A DNA stretch of 64,000 nt, taken from Caballeronia sordidicola (lineage in GTDB: Bacteria; Pseudomonadota; Gammaproteobacteria; Burkholderiales; Burkholderiaceae). This document shows, piece by piece, positions 17,687-26,515 of this stretch (positions are counted from its first letter, which is position 1; every line of letters starts with the position of its first letter). The position numbers and the translations under genes are program-made. A model generated the notes under the pieces. It had not been told where the DNA came from. It did no database searches and saw nothing but the letters and a program-made list of their open reading frames with translations. The stretch covers positions 124,001 through 188,000 of the forward strand of contig NZ_FCOC02000006.1 of assembly GCF_001544455.2 (NCBI RefSeq). The letters run 5' to 3'.

Positions 17687-19003
17687 TCAGACGAAACTGC
17701 GTGCGGCGAAGCGCAGGCGCCGGTGATTCATCACCAGCAACAGCAGCGCGCCACCGCCTGAAATGAAGGCCATCGGCAGGAACGCCAGTGCATAGCTGCC
17801 GTGCGCCTCGCGGATCAGGCCGACGATATAAATCGGGAAGAACGAAATCAGGCTGCTGATCGCGTTGATTTGCGCAATACCCGCCGCCTTGATGTTGTCG
17901 GGCAACCATTCGGTCGCGATGGCCCACGTCGGCGCCTTCGACGCGTAGATGCCGACCACGGTGAGGCCCAGCAACAGATAGGACGGCACAAACGCGGACG
18001 ACACCATCATCAGCGCGGTGGCGAGCGCCGCCACGATCAACGGCACGGCGGTGTGCCAGATCCGCTCGGAACGCCGGTCCGAGTGATAGCCCGCGGCAAT
18101 CACCGCGACGGCGCCGAGGAGGAACGGCACGGAGTTGAGCCAGCCGGCCGCCATGTCCGACACGTGAAACGATTTGATGAAGCGCGGCGCCCACACGGCG
18201 AATGTATTCGAGGTGGCCGACGAAGCCGCGAGCACGACCGCGAGGCCCAGCACGCGCGGATTGCACAGCACGCGCCAGAGCGGCACCGCGTGGCCCGTGC
18301 TGGCTTCGTCCGGAGCGCGATCGCGTGCCAGCATGTTGCGATAGATCTCGCGTTCGGCAGGCGTCAACCAGCGTGCGTCTTCCGGGCGGTTATCGATGTA
18401 GAACATGCAGACGACTCCGAGCACCACCGCCGGCAGTCCTTCTGCGATGAACAGCCATTGCCACCCGGCCAGCCCGAGCACGCCGTTCAAGTGCAGCAGC
18501 GCGGCGGAAAGCGGTGAGCCGAAGAAGCTCGACAATGGAATTGCGAGTGCGAACCAGCCGACGTAAGTTGCGCGGTGCGACTTCGGAAACCAGTATGTGA
18601 GGTACAGGATAACGCCGGGAAAGAGTCCCGCCTCGGCTGCGCCGAGCACGAAGCGCATCACGGAGAACGACCACGGTCCTTGCACGAGCGCCATGCAGGT
18701 GGAGACGATGCCCCACGTGATCATGATGCGCGTGAAAAAGCGCCGCACACCTTGCTTCAGAATCAGGATATTCGACGGTACTTCAAATAGCACGTACGAC
18801 ACAAAATACAATCCCCCGCCGAGTCCAAGAATGGCTGGCGAGATGTGGATATCGCTTTCCATCTGGAACGACGCGAAGCCGATGTTGACTCGGTCGATGA
18901 ATGAAACGAAGTAGCAAAGAATCAGGAACGGCATGATGCGCAAGGCGGCACGCCGAATCAGCTTTTTCTCGACGTCGGTCGCCCATTCCAGATTTCTGTC
19001 CAC
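17687..19003 (-). CDS. MFS transporter, anion:cation symporter family
   Basis: This 438-residue transporter resembles the ACS family (phthalate, tartrate, hexuronate and galactarate carriers). TM1 is followed by SFIDRVNIGFASF, a family hallmark, and TM5 contains AAEAGLFPGVILYLTYWFP. It starts with GTG after AAGGAG. It is the first gene of an operon with tctB and tctA, so two unrelated carriers for organic acids are co-expressed. The gene is divergent from the two-HTH LysR gene. Confidence 0.88.
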   Translation of the reverse strand: MDRNLEWATDVEKKLIRRAALRIMPFLILCYFVSFIDRVNIGFASFQMESDIHISPAILGLGGGLYFVSYVLFEVPSNILILKQGVRRFFTRIMITWGIVSTCMALVQGPWSFSVMRFVLGAAEAGLFPGVILYLTYWFPKSHRATYVGWFALAIPLSSFFGSPLSAALLHLNGVLGLAGWQWLFIAEGLPAVVLGVVCMFYIDNRPEDARWLTPAEREIYRNMLARDRAPDEASTGHAVPLWRVLCNPRVLGLAVVLAASSATSNTFAVWAPRFIKSFHVSDMAAGWLNSVPFLLGAVAVIAAGYHSDRRSERIWHTAVPLIVAALATALMMVSSAFVPSYLLLGLTVVGIYASKAPTWAIATEWLPDNIKAAGIAQINAISSLISFFPIYIVGLIREAHGSYALAFLPMAFISGGGALLLLVMNHRRLRFAARSFV

Positions 19004-19350
19004 TTGTGTCTCCTTATTGTCAATTGCATAAACAACTGCCGAGGGTCAATGCGCGCCGCGCTCTTGCACGGTGCATGCCTGTTCAGTCGTTTTCCGTTGT
19101 CGCATCTTCGATCCCTCGGGAGTTGAGCGCCAATCATATTCATACCGAAAGCGATACGTTTTTCTGATATAGATGATTTCCCGGAGACGAAAGTGCGAGC
19201 ATGGATATCGCATGCGGCGAGAATATCCGCGTGATTCCGAATATTTCGGGTACTCCTTGCGTGATAAGTTCCGCACTATTCTGTTGAGCCCCGGCCGCGC
19301 GGTGCATCCATGGATCAGCGGACAGGGGGTGGAAATGAATCTAAAAGGTT
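19004..19350. promoter_or_regulatory. Divergent control region between MFS-tctBA and the LysR gene
   Basis: This 347-nt AT-richer region drives the MFS-tctBA operon leftward and the LysR gene rightward. It contains the dyad CCGAA-TAT-TTCGG at 19237-19249, a plausible operator, and a related ATATCC/GAATAT-rich stretch around 19220-19250. I see no gene in it. Confidence 0.45.
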
Positions 19351-20589
19351 ATGCCTGAACTTCCGAACTATCTGCCCCGGCTTGCGCAAATGCATAAGTT
19401 GCGCGCTTTTGCTGCCGTCGCGCGGCACGGCAACGTACATCGCGCCAGCGAAGCATTGCATCTGTCGCAACCTTCGGTGACGCGCGCGGTGCGGCAGCTT
19501 GAAATGTCGCTTGGCACGCTGTTGTTCGAGCGCACGACCAAGGGGATGCGTCTCACGGCGGCCGGCGACTGCGCGTACCGGCGTGTCGAGCGTGCGCTCG
19601 AGGCGTTGCGTGCGGCGGGCAGCGACATTCTGCGTCGCGCGGTCCCTGGGCGACACCGCGTGCCGCCGACGGAGCGGCTGTCGGAAACCGTCACCGAAGC
19701 CATGCTGACGGCACTCGTCGCGGTCGCGCGCTCCGGTAGCGAAAAGGCCGCGGCGGCCGCGGTTGGCGTGACCCAGCCGGCACTCAATCGCAATCTTCAT
19801 CTGCTCGAACATCTGGCCGGCGTGCCGCTCTTCATGCGCTCCGGCCGCGGCACGCAGCTCACCGAGCCCGGCGAGCTGCTGCTGATGCACGTAAAGCTCG
19901 CGCTCAGCGAAATCCGCGTCGCTGACGAAGAACTGGTGTCGTTGCGGGGAGAACTGGCCGGACTGCTGGTGGTGGGCGCGTTGCCGCTCTCGAGCGGACA
20001 TCTCGTGCCGCTCGCGACCGAACGCACGTTGCGCAACCATCCGGGGCTCAACATACGGATCGTCGATGGCACCTACGAAACGCTGGGCCACGGCCTGCGT
20101 TGTGCCGACGTCAATCTGATCGTCGGCGCGTTGCGCTCAGACGAGAGCGAACCCTATTCGATCCACGAGCCGTTGTTCGACGACACGCTGAGCGTGGTGG
20201 TCCGTGCGCAGCATCCGTTGCTGCGGCAACAGAACATCGGCAGCCTGAATCGACTGCGTGAACACGAATGGGTCGTGCCGCTCGCGGGCACGCCATCACG
20301 CGTATTGTTCGACGGCGCGTTTCGCGCTGAATCGGTCGAGCCGCCCAACACGCAACTCGAAGCAAACAGTCCTTCGATTGTGCGCACGCTCCTGCTTTCG
20401 AGCGATCGGCTCGCGCTGGTTTCGCATCGTCAGATCCAGCACGAGTTGCGGCAGGGCATCCTCGTCATCCTGCCAGTGGAAGTGAAATTCGCGCGTCGCA
20501 CGATCGGTATCGCGCGGCTGCGTAATACCGAACCGTCACCCGGCATGCTGGCGTTGCTCGGCGCACTGCGAGCCGTATCGGCGGAATGA
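19351..20589 (+). CDS. LysR-type regulator with two tandem HTH domains
   Basis: This 412-residue protein is about 100 residues longer than a standard LysR regulator because it has two LysR-type winged HTH domains. The first (about residues 14-72) reads LRAFAAVARHGNVHRASEAL and SQPSVTRAVRQLE. The second (about 114-174) reads LTALVAVARSGSEKAAAAAV and TQPALNRNLHLLE. A single co-inducer-binding domain follows, starting near VVGALPLSSGHLVPL. It sits between the divergent tct operon and the galB operon and most likely controls both. The second HTH contains family-typical residues, so it may bind DNA rather than being a relic. Confidence 0.85.
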   Translation: MPELPNYLPRLAQMHKLRAFAAVARHGNVHRASEALHLSQPSVTRAVRQLEMSLGTLLFERTTKGMRLTAAGDCAYRRVERALEALRAAGSDILRRAVPGRHRVPPTERLSETVTEAMLTALVAVARSGSEKAAAAAVGVTQPALNRNLHLLEHLAGVPLFMRSGRGTQLTEPGELLLMHVKLALSEIRVADEELVSLRGELAGLLVVGALPLSSGHLVPLATERTLRNHPGLNIRIVDGTYETLGHGLRCADVNLIVGALRSDESEPYSIHEPLFDDTLSVVVRAQHPLLRQQNIGSLNRLREHEWVVPLAGTPSRVLFDGAFRAESVEPPNTQLEANSPSIVRTLLLSSDRLALVSHRQIQHELRQGILVILPVEVKFARRTIGIARLRNTEPSPGMLALLGALRAVSAE

Positions 20590-20676
20590 CGCAGTGCGCA
20601 CCTGGCTGCGATCAACCCGCCCCGAGCCTCGGCGCAGGCCTAAGGGTTTTTCCCGGGCCGGGCTATAAGCATAACG

Positions 20677-20742
20677 TATCGATCTGCCGACGATCGGTAT
20701 TAGCCAGGGCGGCGGTCAGGCGCAACAATCTCGCATCGTTGC
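20677..20742. promoter_or_regulatory. Two LysR-box-like dyads upstream of the galB operon
   Basis: The first dyad (20677-20699) has arms TATCGATC and GATCGGTA with a 7-nt spacer and one mismatch. The second (20722-20742) has arms GCAAC and GTTGC separated by 11 nt, with inner AT/AT symmetry. Both lie in the 219-nt gap between the LysR gene and galB, where operators for the operon would be expected. Confidence 0.4.
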
Positions 20743-20808
20743 AGACCTGGCAGATACCGGTTCGATGCGGACTGACGGGGACGCGTTCCTTCACTCATCC
20801 GTTTATTC

Positions 20809-21561
20809 ATGTCCACTCTCTCTCCGACTTCGACACACCGCAAGACCGGTCTAGTCGTCAGCGCGCACTCGGCCGATTTCGTCTGGCGAGCCGGTGGCGC
20901 GATCGCGTTGCACGCCAGCCAGGGCTATCGCATGATGGTCGTTTGCCTCTCGTTCGGAGAGCGCGGCGAATCAGCGAAACTGTGGCGCAAAGGCGGCCAG
21001 ACGATCGAAAGCGTCAAGGCCGCGCGCCGCGACGAGGCGCTCGAGGCAGCCGCGATTCTCGGAGCCGAGATCCAATTCTTCGATCTCGGCGATTATCCGC
21101 TTCGCGTCTCCGACGAAGCCTTGATGCGGCTGGTCGACGTGTATCGCGATCTGCTGCCTTCGTTCGTGCTGAGCCATTCAGCCGAAGACCCATACAACGC
21201 CGACCATCCGCTGGCAATGAGCGTAACGCGCGAGGCGCGCATCATTGCGCAGGCCGAGGGCTATAAGCCGGGACAGCAGATTCTTGGCGCACCGCCCGTC
21301 TATGCATTCGAACCGCACCAGACAGAACAATGCAACTGGTCACCTAATACCTTTCTCGACATCACGGAGGTGTGGGATCGGAAACGCGGCGCCATCGAAG
21401 CGATGGCGGGCCAGGAACATCTTTGGCATTACTACACACGTGTCGCACTGCAACGCGGCGTGCAGGCCAAGCGCAACATCGGCATTACGGCCGCGCGCAA
21501 CATCGAATATGCGGAGGCTTACATGCAGCTCACCCCTAACGTAGTGGAGTCGCTCGCATGA
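20809..21561 (+). CDS. galB: 4-oxalomesaconate hydratase (PIG-L fold), GalB-like
   Basis: This 250-residue PIG-L-fold metalloenzyme closely matches what I know of Pseudomonas putida GalB, which hydrates 4-oxalomesaconate to 4-carboxy-4-hydroxy-2-oxoadipate in gallate catabolism. Instead of the deacetylase motif AHPDD it has [12 protein letters not shown], as in Gal[27 protein letters not shown] and YNADHPLAM are also shared. The ATGA overlap with the next gene indicates coupled translation. This is the first gene of a 12-gene operon. Its role is firm by family, though activity on related oxo-tricarboxylates is possible. Confidence 0.88.
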   Translation: MSTLSPTSTHRKTGLVVSAHSADFVWRAGGAIALHASQGYRMMVVCLSFGERGESAKLWRKGGQTIESVKAARRDEALEAAAILGAEIQFFDLGDYPLRVSDEALMRLVDVYRDLLPSFVLSHSAEDPYNADHPLAMSVTREARIIAQAEGYKPGQQILGAPPVYAFEPHQTEQCNWSPNTFLDITEVWDRKRGAIEAMAGQEHLWHYYTRVALQRGVQAKRNIGITAARNIEYAEAYMQLTPNVVESLA

Positions 21562-22250
21562 CGCTCGGAATCGTGGTGCCCAACAAACGGCGCGCCGACG
21601 CGCAGGCCATCGCCGCCCTCGCGCAGGCCGGCGCGGCGACAGCCCATGAAGCCCAAGGTCGGCTCGGCCTGATGGGAGCAGGCATTCGCCCAGTCTGGCA
21701 AGGCGCGGCGATAGCCGGCTCAGCTGTCACAGTGTTGCTGGTTCCCGGTGACAACTGGATGCTGCATGTTGCCGTGGAGCAATGCCAGCCGGGCGACATC
21801 GTCGTCGCCGCCGTCACCTCGCCTTGCGACAACGGCTATTTCGGCGAACTGCTGGCTACGTCGATGGCGGCGCGAGGTGTGCTCGGCCTCGTGATCGATG
21901 CCGGTTGCCGCGACGTCAAGGCGCTCAAGGACATGAATTTCCCTGTGTGGTCGAAGGCCGTGTCCGCGCAAGGCACGGTGAAGGCAACGCTTGGCTCGGT
22001 CAATGTCCCGGTGGTATGCGCCGGCCAGGCGGTCCGTCCGGGCGACGTCATCGTCGCCGATGACGACGGCATTGTGGTCGTGCCGTTCGGCGACGTCGAC
22101 AAGGTCGTGCATGCCTCGACACAGCGGCTCGAGAAAGAAGCCAGGACGCGCGCTGTGCTCGCCTCCGGCGTGCTCGGACTCGACTACTACGGCATGCGGG
22201 AAACGCTTGCCGCGAAGGGGCTTTGCTACGTCGCGCCGCAAGATGAATGA
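21558..22250 (+). CDS. galC: 4-carboxy-4-hydroxy-2-oxoadipate aldolase, LigK/GalC-like
   Basis: This 230-residue RraA-fold protein matches the HMG/CHA aldolase family. This class splits 4-carboxy-4-hydroxy-2-oxoadipate into pyruvate and oxaloacetate using a divalent metal. It shows [21 protein letters not shown], the Arg-Asp pair in [12 protein letters not shown], and [16 protein letters not shown]. It overlaps galB by 4 nt, which couples consecutive pathway steps. Confidence 0.88.
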   Translation: MTLGIVVPNKRRADAQAIAALAQAGAATAHEAQGRLGLMGAGIRPVWQGAAIAGSAVTVLLVPGDNWMLHVAVEQCQPGDIVVAAVTSPCDNGYFGELLATSMAARGVLGLVIDAGCRDVKALKDMNFPVWSKAVSAQGTVKATLGSVNVPVVCAGQAVRPGDVIVADDDGIVVVPFGDVDKVVHASTQRLEKEARTRAVLASGVLGLDYYGMRETLAAKGLCYVAPQDE

Positions 22251-22316
22251 ACTCGACGCAGCCGCTCGGCGTAGGGCCGCACGGTGCGCAAGACCAGGAA
22301 GGAGGCCATAAGCGTC

Positions 22317-23408
22317 ATGACGATCCGTTCGATCGAAGCCATTCCGTTAAGTCTGCCTTACGAGATGTTCGGGCCGAAGCCGCTTTTCGCCGGACATCCG
22401 CGACAGATGGAAATCCTGCTCGTGCGCGTCGAGACGGAAGAAGGCCAGGTCGGCTGGGGCGAGGCATTTGGCTATGCAGTGTGGCCGGCCACCCGCGCTG
22501 CGCTCGAGCATCTCGTCGCGCCGCTCGCGATTGGCCGCGATGAAACCGGTATCGCCGAGCTCAACCTGCAATTGCAACGGCCTTTGCATTTGCTCGGACG
22601 CACTGGCGCGGTCACGTTCGCGCTGTCGGGCCTCGACATCGCGCTGTGGGATCTTGCCGGCAAGGCTGCGGGCAAACCCGTCTCTGCATTGCTGGGTGGC
22701 GCGCGGCATCGTGATCTGCCGGTCTATGCCAGCCTGATGCGCTACACCGACCCGGCGCTCGCAGCGCATAACGCGGCGGCGGCGCATGAACGCGGCTTTG
22801 CTGCGATCAAACTGCACGAGACCGGTGTCGAGCACGTCAAGATGGCACGCGAGGCGCTGGGTCCACAAGTGGGTTTGATGCTGGATGTAAATTGCCCGTG
22901 GAATGTCGACGAGGCGGTCGGGATTGCGCAGCAGCTCGCGCGTTTCGATCTGACGTGGTTCGAAGAGCCTGTCTGGCCTCCGGAAGATTTTGCGGCGCTC
23001 GCACAAGTGCGGCAACGCTGTGGCCTCGCCATTTCGGCGGGCGAGAACGTGATGAGCGCGACCCATTTCAAGCAGATGTTCGAAGCGGGCGCGGTCGACA
23101 TCGCGCAGCCGAGCGTCACGAAGATCGGCGGTATCAGCGAATTCATGAAGATCGCTGGCATTGCGGCGCGCTATTGCGTGCCGCTCGTGCCGCACTGCCC
23201 GTACTTCGGTCCCGGGCTGCTTGCGAGTTTGCATATCGCATCGACTTTCGAAGCCGAAACCATGATCGAATATTCGTTCGCGGATCTCGGCGCGAGTCCG
23301 CTTGGCGACGCGATTGCAATCCGCGACGGCCGCATCACCATTCCACAGGCGCCTGGTCTTGGCCGGGACCCCGATCCCGACGTGATCGCGCGATATCGCG
23401 TGGCCTGA
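22317..23408 (+). CDS. Enolase-superfamily (mandelate racemase/muconate lactonizing) enzyme, KxH type
   Basis: This 363-residue protein has the two-domain enolase-superfamily architecture. Probable metal ligands are D190 (MLDVNCPW), E216 (WFEEPV) and E243 (ISAGENV). The end of the second barrel strand has K165-L-H167 rather than the mandelate-racemase KxK. D261 (DIAQPSVTKIGG) and H293 (PHCPYFGPG) complete a likely catalytic set. GGAGG precedes the ATG at 22317. It would abstract the alpha-proton of a carboxylate and act as a dehydratase, racemase or cycloisomerase. The substrate is unknown. Confidence 0.85.
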   Translation: MTIRSIEAIPLSLPYEMFGPKPLFAGHPRQMEILLVRVETEEGQVGWGEAFGYAVWPATRAALEHLVAPLAIGRDETGIAELNLQLQRPLHLLGRTGAVTFALSGLDIALWDLAGKAAGKPVSALLGGARHRDLPVYASLMRYTDPALAAHNAAAAHERGFAAIKLHETGVEHVKMAREALGPQVGLMLDVNCPWNVDEAVGIAQQLARFDLTWFEEPVWPPEDFAALAQVRQRCGLAISAGENVMSATHFKQMFEAGAVDIAQPSVTKIGGISEFMKIAGIAARYCVPLVPHCPYFGPGLLASLHIASTFEAETMIEYSFADLGASPLGDAIAIRDGRITIPQAPGLGRDPDPDVIARYRVA

Positions 23409-23432
23409 CTCACACACTGACGAGGAAACTCT

Positions 23433-24371
23433 ATGCAGGGGGAATTACCGCGCTATCCGGACGAAGCCGTCCGCGTGCTCGATCCGCGCTTTGCCCGCTA
23501 CGTTAATCCGTTCGCGGCGGTGGAGCGGCTTGCCGACGGATGCCGATGGGGTGAAGGCCCGGTCTGGTTCGGCGACGGACGGTATCTCCTATGGAGCGAT
23601 ATCCCCAACGACCGCATCATGCGCTGGACCGAGGAAACCGGCGCGGTAAGCGTGTTTCGCTCTGGCTCGAACCTGCTTGCGAACGGGAACACGCGTGACC
23701 GGCAGGGACGGCTCATAACGGCCGAACATGGCGGCAGGCGCATATCGAGAACCGAGTACGACGGCTCGATCACGGTGCTCGCGGACCGGTATCAAGGCAA
23801 GCGTCTCAATTCGCCCAACGACGTGATCGTCAAATCCGACGACTCGATCTGGTTCACAGATCCGCCGTTCGGCTTACTCAACAACTACACAGGCCGGGTC
23901 GGCCAGCAGGAACTGCCCGCGAACGTCTATCGGCTCGATCCGCACGCGGGCGAGCTGAGGGTGGTGGCAGACGATATCGAAGGGCCGAACGGCCTGGCTT
24001 TTTCGCCCGACGAGTCCATCCTCTACGTGATCGAGTCGCGCACCAATCCGCGCCGTATCCGGGCGTTCGACGTGGAAGGCGGCACGCAGCTCGTGAAAAG
24101 CCGGGTGCTGATGGACGCCGGTCCCGGCACGCCGGATGGATTGCGCGTCGATATCGACGGCAACTTGTGGTGTGGCTGGGGCATGGGCCGCGCGGAGCTG
24201 GATGGCGTGCGAATCCTGTCGCCACAAGGCGAGCCCATCGGTCATATCGCGTTGCCGGAGCGCTGCGCCAATCTGTGCTTTGGCGGTCCACAGCGCAACC
24301 GCTTGTTCATGGCGGCGAGCCGTTCGCTGTATTCGTTGTTCGTCAACACACAGGGTGTGGCGAACGGATAG
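23433..24371 (+). CDS. SMP-30/gluconolactonase-family lactonase
   Basis: This 312-residue six-bladed beta-propeller hydrolase shows the calcium-site Glu in CRWGEGPVWF, the Asn in LNSPNDVIVK and the Asp in PDGLRVDIDGNLW. Enzymes of this family open sugar-acid or other lactones. No signal peptide is present, so it is cytoplasmic. It lies 24 nt after the enolase-superfamily gene. The pair could form or open a lactone intermediate. Confidence 0.87.
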   Translation: MQGELPRYPDEAVRVLDPRFARYVNPFAAVERLADGCRWGEGPVWFGDGRYLLWSDIPNDRIMRWTEETGAVSVFRSGSNLLANGNTRDRQGRLITAEHGGRRISRTEYDGSITVLADRYQGKRLNSPNDVIVKSDDSIWFTDPPFGLLNNYTGRVGQQELPANVYRLDPHAGELRVVADDIEGPNGLAFSPDESILYVIESRTNPRRIRAFDVEGGTQLVKSRVLMDAGPGTPDGLRVDIDGNLWCGWGMGRAELDGVRILSPQGEPIGHIALPERCANLCFGGPQRNRLFMAASRSLYSLFVNTQGVANG

Positions 24372-24448
24372 ATTCACGCGCAAAGGCGCTCTCCAAACGA
24401 GAGATCAGCGCGATGGCGCGGTTCACTATAACTATTTCGGAGACCAAA

Positions 24449-25417
24449 TTGAGACTCAAGCACCTGATACCTGCAACCCTGCTGGCGCTCGTCAGCGTCC
24501 TCAGCCCGGCGGCTCACGCGGCCTATCCCGAATATCCGATCCGGCTGATCCTGCCATTCTCCCCTGGCGGCTCCAGCGACCTCGTGGCGCGGGCCGTCGC
24601 GCAGAAGGCGTCGACGTTGCTGCATCAGGCGATCGTGGTCGACAATCGGCCCGGCGCGGGCGGCGTGGTGGCGACCAGCTTCGTCGCGAATGCGAAACCC
24701 GACGGCTATACGCTGCTGTTCGCGCAGACTTCGCACGCATCCAACCCATCGCTTATGAAGCGGCTGCCCTACGATTCCGAGAAAGGCTTCACGCCGATCG
24801 CGCTTCTCGCGGATCATCCGGGCGTGCTGCTGGCGTCGACAAAAACGCCCTACAACACGTTCGCTGAATTTCTCGCATACGCCAAGGCGAATCCCGGCAA
24901 GGTCAAATATGCGTCCGCAGGCATTGGCACATGGCCGCATCTGACCATGGCGATGCTGGCGAGCGATGCGAACCTGAAAATGGTTCACGTCCCCTATGCG
25001 GGCGCCGCTCCGTCGCGGATTGATCTGCTGGCTGGCCGCGTCGACGTGAAGGTCGAAGCCTACGCCACAGTCAGCGACCTGATCAGGAGCCACCAACTCA
25101 AGGCGCTGGCCGTTACCGGCAAGGAACACGTGGCCGCGCTGCCGGGCGTGCCGACCATCGCCGAATCGGGCTTCCCGGGTTTCGATTCATCGATCTGGAT
25201 GGCGGTGCTCGGACCGGCGAACCTCCCGCCCGACGTCACGCAAAAGCTGCAGGCCGCCTTCACCGCCGCAGCCAAGGAACCCGCCGTTGTCAAGCAACTG
25301 GCCGACCAGGGCATCTATGCGCGCGGGCTGCCCGGCAGCGCGGTCGCGACGCTGATCCACGACGAAATCATCAAGTGGCACAAGGTGTTGGGCGCGGCCG
25401 GCGTTCAGCCGATGTAA
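24449..25417 (+). CDS. tctC: Bug-family periplasmic receptor (TctC) of a tripartite tricarboxylate transporter
   Basis: This is a Bug/TctC extracytoplasmic solute receptor of about 322 residues. It has YPIRLILPFSPGGSSDLVAR, the family hallmark, and VVDNRPGAGGVV. I chose a TTG start at 24449 because GGAGA lies 5 nt before it and it yields a clean Sec signal (RLKHLIPATLLALVSVLS, cleavage after AHA). An in-frame ATG at 24413 is the alternative. It most likely feeds the TctA-TctB permease encoded 7 kb away on the other strand, since it has no membrane partner in its own operon. Confidence 0.88.
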   Translation: MRLKHLIPATLLALVSVLSPAAHAAYPEYPIRLILPFSPGGSSDLVARAVAQKASTLLHQAIVVDNRPGAGGVVATSFVANAKPDGYTLLFAQTSHASNPSLMKRLPYDSEKGFTPIALLADHPGVLLASTKTPYNTFAEFLAYAKANPGKVKYASAGIGTWPHLTMAMLASDANLKMVHVPYAGAAPSRIDLLAGRVDVKVEAYATVSDLIRSHQLKALAVTGKEHVAALPGVPTIAESGFPGFDSSIWMAVLGPANLPPDVTQKLQAAFTAAAKEPAVVKQLADQGIYARGLPGSAVATLIHDEIIKWHKVLGAAGVQPM

Positions 25418-25478
25418 CGCACGTGGCTCACGTTCTTCAAGCCACCGACAGACACTGACTGGAATTTCGCGAAGCATC

Positions 25479-26438
25479 ATGGCTCTTTATTTTTCCGAAA
25501 CTGACGTCCGCCATGTGCTGACGATGCAAGTCGCGCTGCAAGAAGTCGAGCAGGCGTTCGCGGCCCGTGGCCGTGGCGTGGCGTTCGATGTGCCGCGCGA
25601 ACGCGCGCGGCTGCCCGGTGCGCATCTGCATATTATGCAGGCGGCCGCACCCGAACTCGACCTGGTTGGCTATAAGGCGTACTACATCAAGCCCGGCGCG
25701 GGCCGCGTATCGCTGATTCATCTAATCAGCCGCAGCAGCGGCGAGCTTCAGTCAATTGTCGAAGCTGACTGGCTCGGGCAAATGCGCACGGGCGCCACAA
25801 CCGGCGTAGCGGCACGGCACCTTGCGCGCAGTGAGGCTGGCGTGCTCGGCCTGTTCGGTTACGGGCGCCACGCCGTTACGCAACTCGAGGCGATCAGCCT
25901 TGCGTGCTGCTTGCGTGAAGTGCGCGTGTTCGGTCGCGACGGCGAACGTGTCGAGGCTTTTTGCCGCGAGCAGCGCGAGCGTCTTCAACTGGATGTGCGG
26001 CCAGCAGCTTCGCGGGAGGACGCGGTGTATGGCGCCGACGTGATTGCGTTGATGACGCGTTCCAGCGAGCCGCTCTTCGACGGAGCGTGGCTTGAAACCG
26101 GTCAGCTCGTGACCGCTGCCGGTTCGAACAGCCTAGATCGCCGCGAGGTCGATCTTGAGACTGTGGCGCGCGCCGACCTGATCGTGGTCGACTCACGCGA
26201 AGTCGCCGAGCGCGAATGCGGCGACCTCCTGCCTGCCTATGAAGCCGGCATCGTGCATTGGGAAAGCATCACCGATCTCGGGCAGGTGGTGGCCGGCGTG
26301 CGTCCGGGACGGCGCGACGACGCGCAGATCATCTTGTTCGAGTCGCATGGAATGGCGTTGCAGGACATCTATACCGCTTCGAAGGTCGTCGAACTGGCGC
26401 GCGCGCAGGGTCTCGGCACGCCGCTGCCGATCGCTTGA
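25479..26438 (+). CDS. Ornithine cyclodeaminase / mu-crystallin family protein
   Basis: This 319-residue protein has the family layout. It shows the substrate-domain block LVGYKAYYIKPG, the Lys/Arg region EADWLGQMRTGATTGVAARHLA and a degenerate Rossmann motif LFGYGRHAVTQLE. Members include ornithine cyclodeaminase, alanine dehydrogenase and ketimine reductases. No clear link to a tricarboxylate pathway is obvious; a role in reducing or deaminating an imino or keto acid is possible. Confidence 0.82.
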   Translation: MALYFSETDVRHVLTMQVALQEVEQAFAARGRGVAFDVPRERARLPGAHLHIMQAAAPELDLVGYKAYYIKPGAGRVSLIHLISRSSGELQSIVEADWLGQMRTGATTGVAARHLARSEAGVLGLFGYGRHAVTQLEAISLACCLREVRVFGRDGERVEAFCREQRERLQLDVRPAASREDAVYGADVIALMTRSSEPLFDGAWLETGQLVTAAGSNSLDRREVDLETVARADLIVVDSREVAERECGDLLPAYEAGIVHWESITDLGQVVAGVRPGRRDDAQIILFESHGMALQDIYTASKVVELARAQGLGTPLPIA

Positions 26439-26515
26439 ACGCACCGCATCCGCTGGCAACGCAGCACGATTGAGCAATTACACAAATTCAATTAACGCTT
26501 GGAGACCGAATCACT

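Noticed and set aside
20586..21266. A 226-codon frame overlapping galB.
   Set aside because: It is an Arg/Ser-rich shadow of galB in another frame, while galB itself has strong family motifs.
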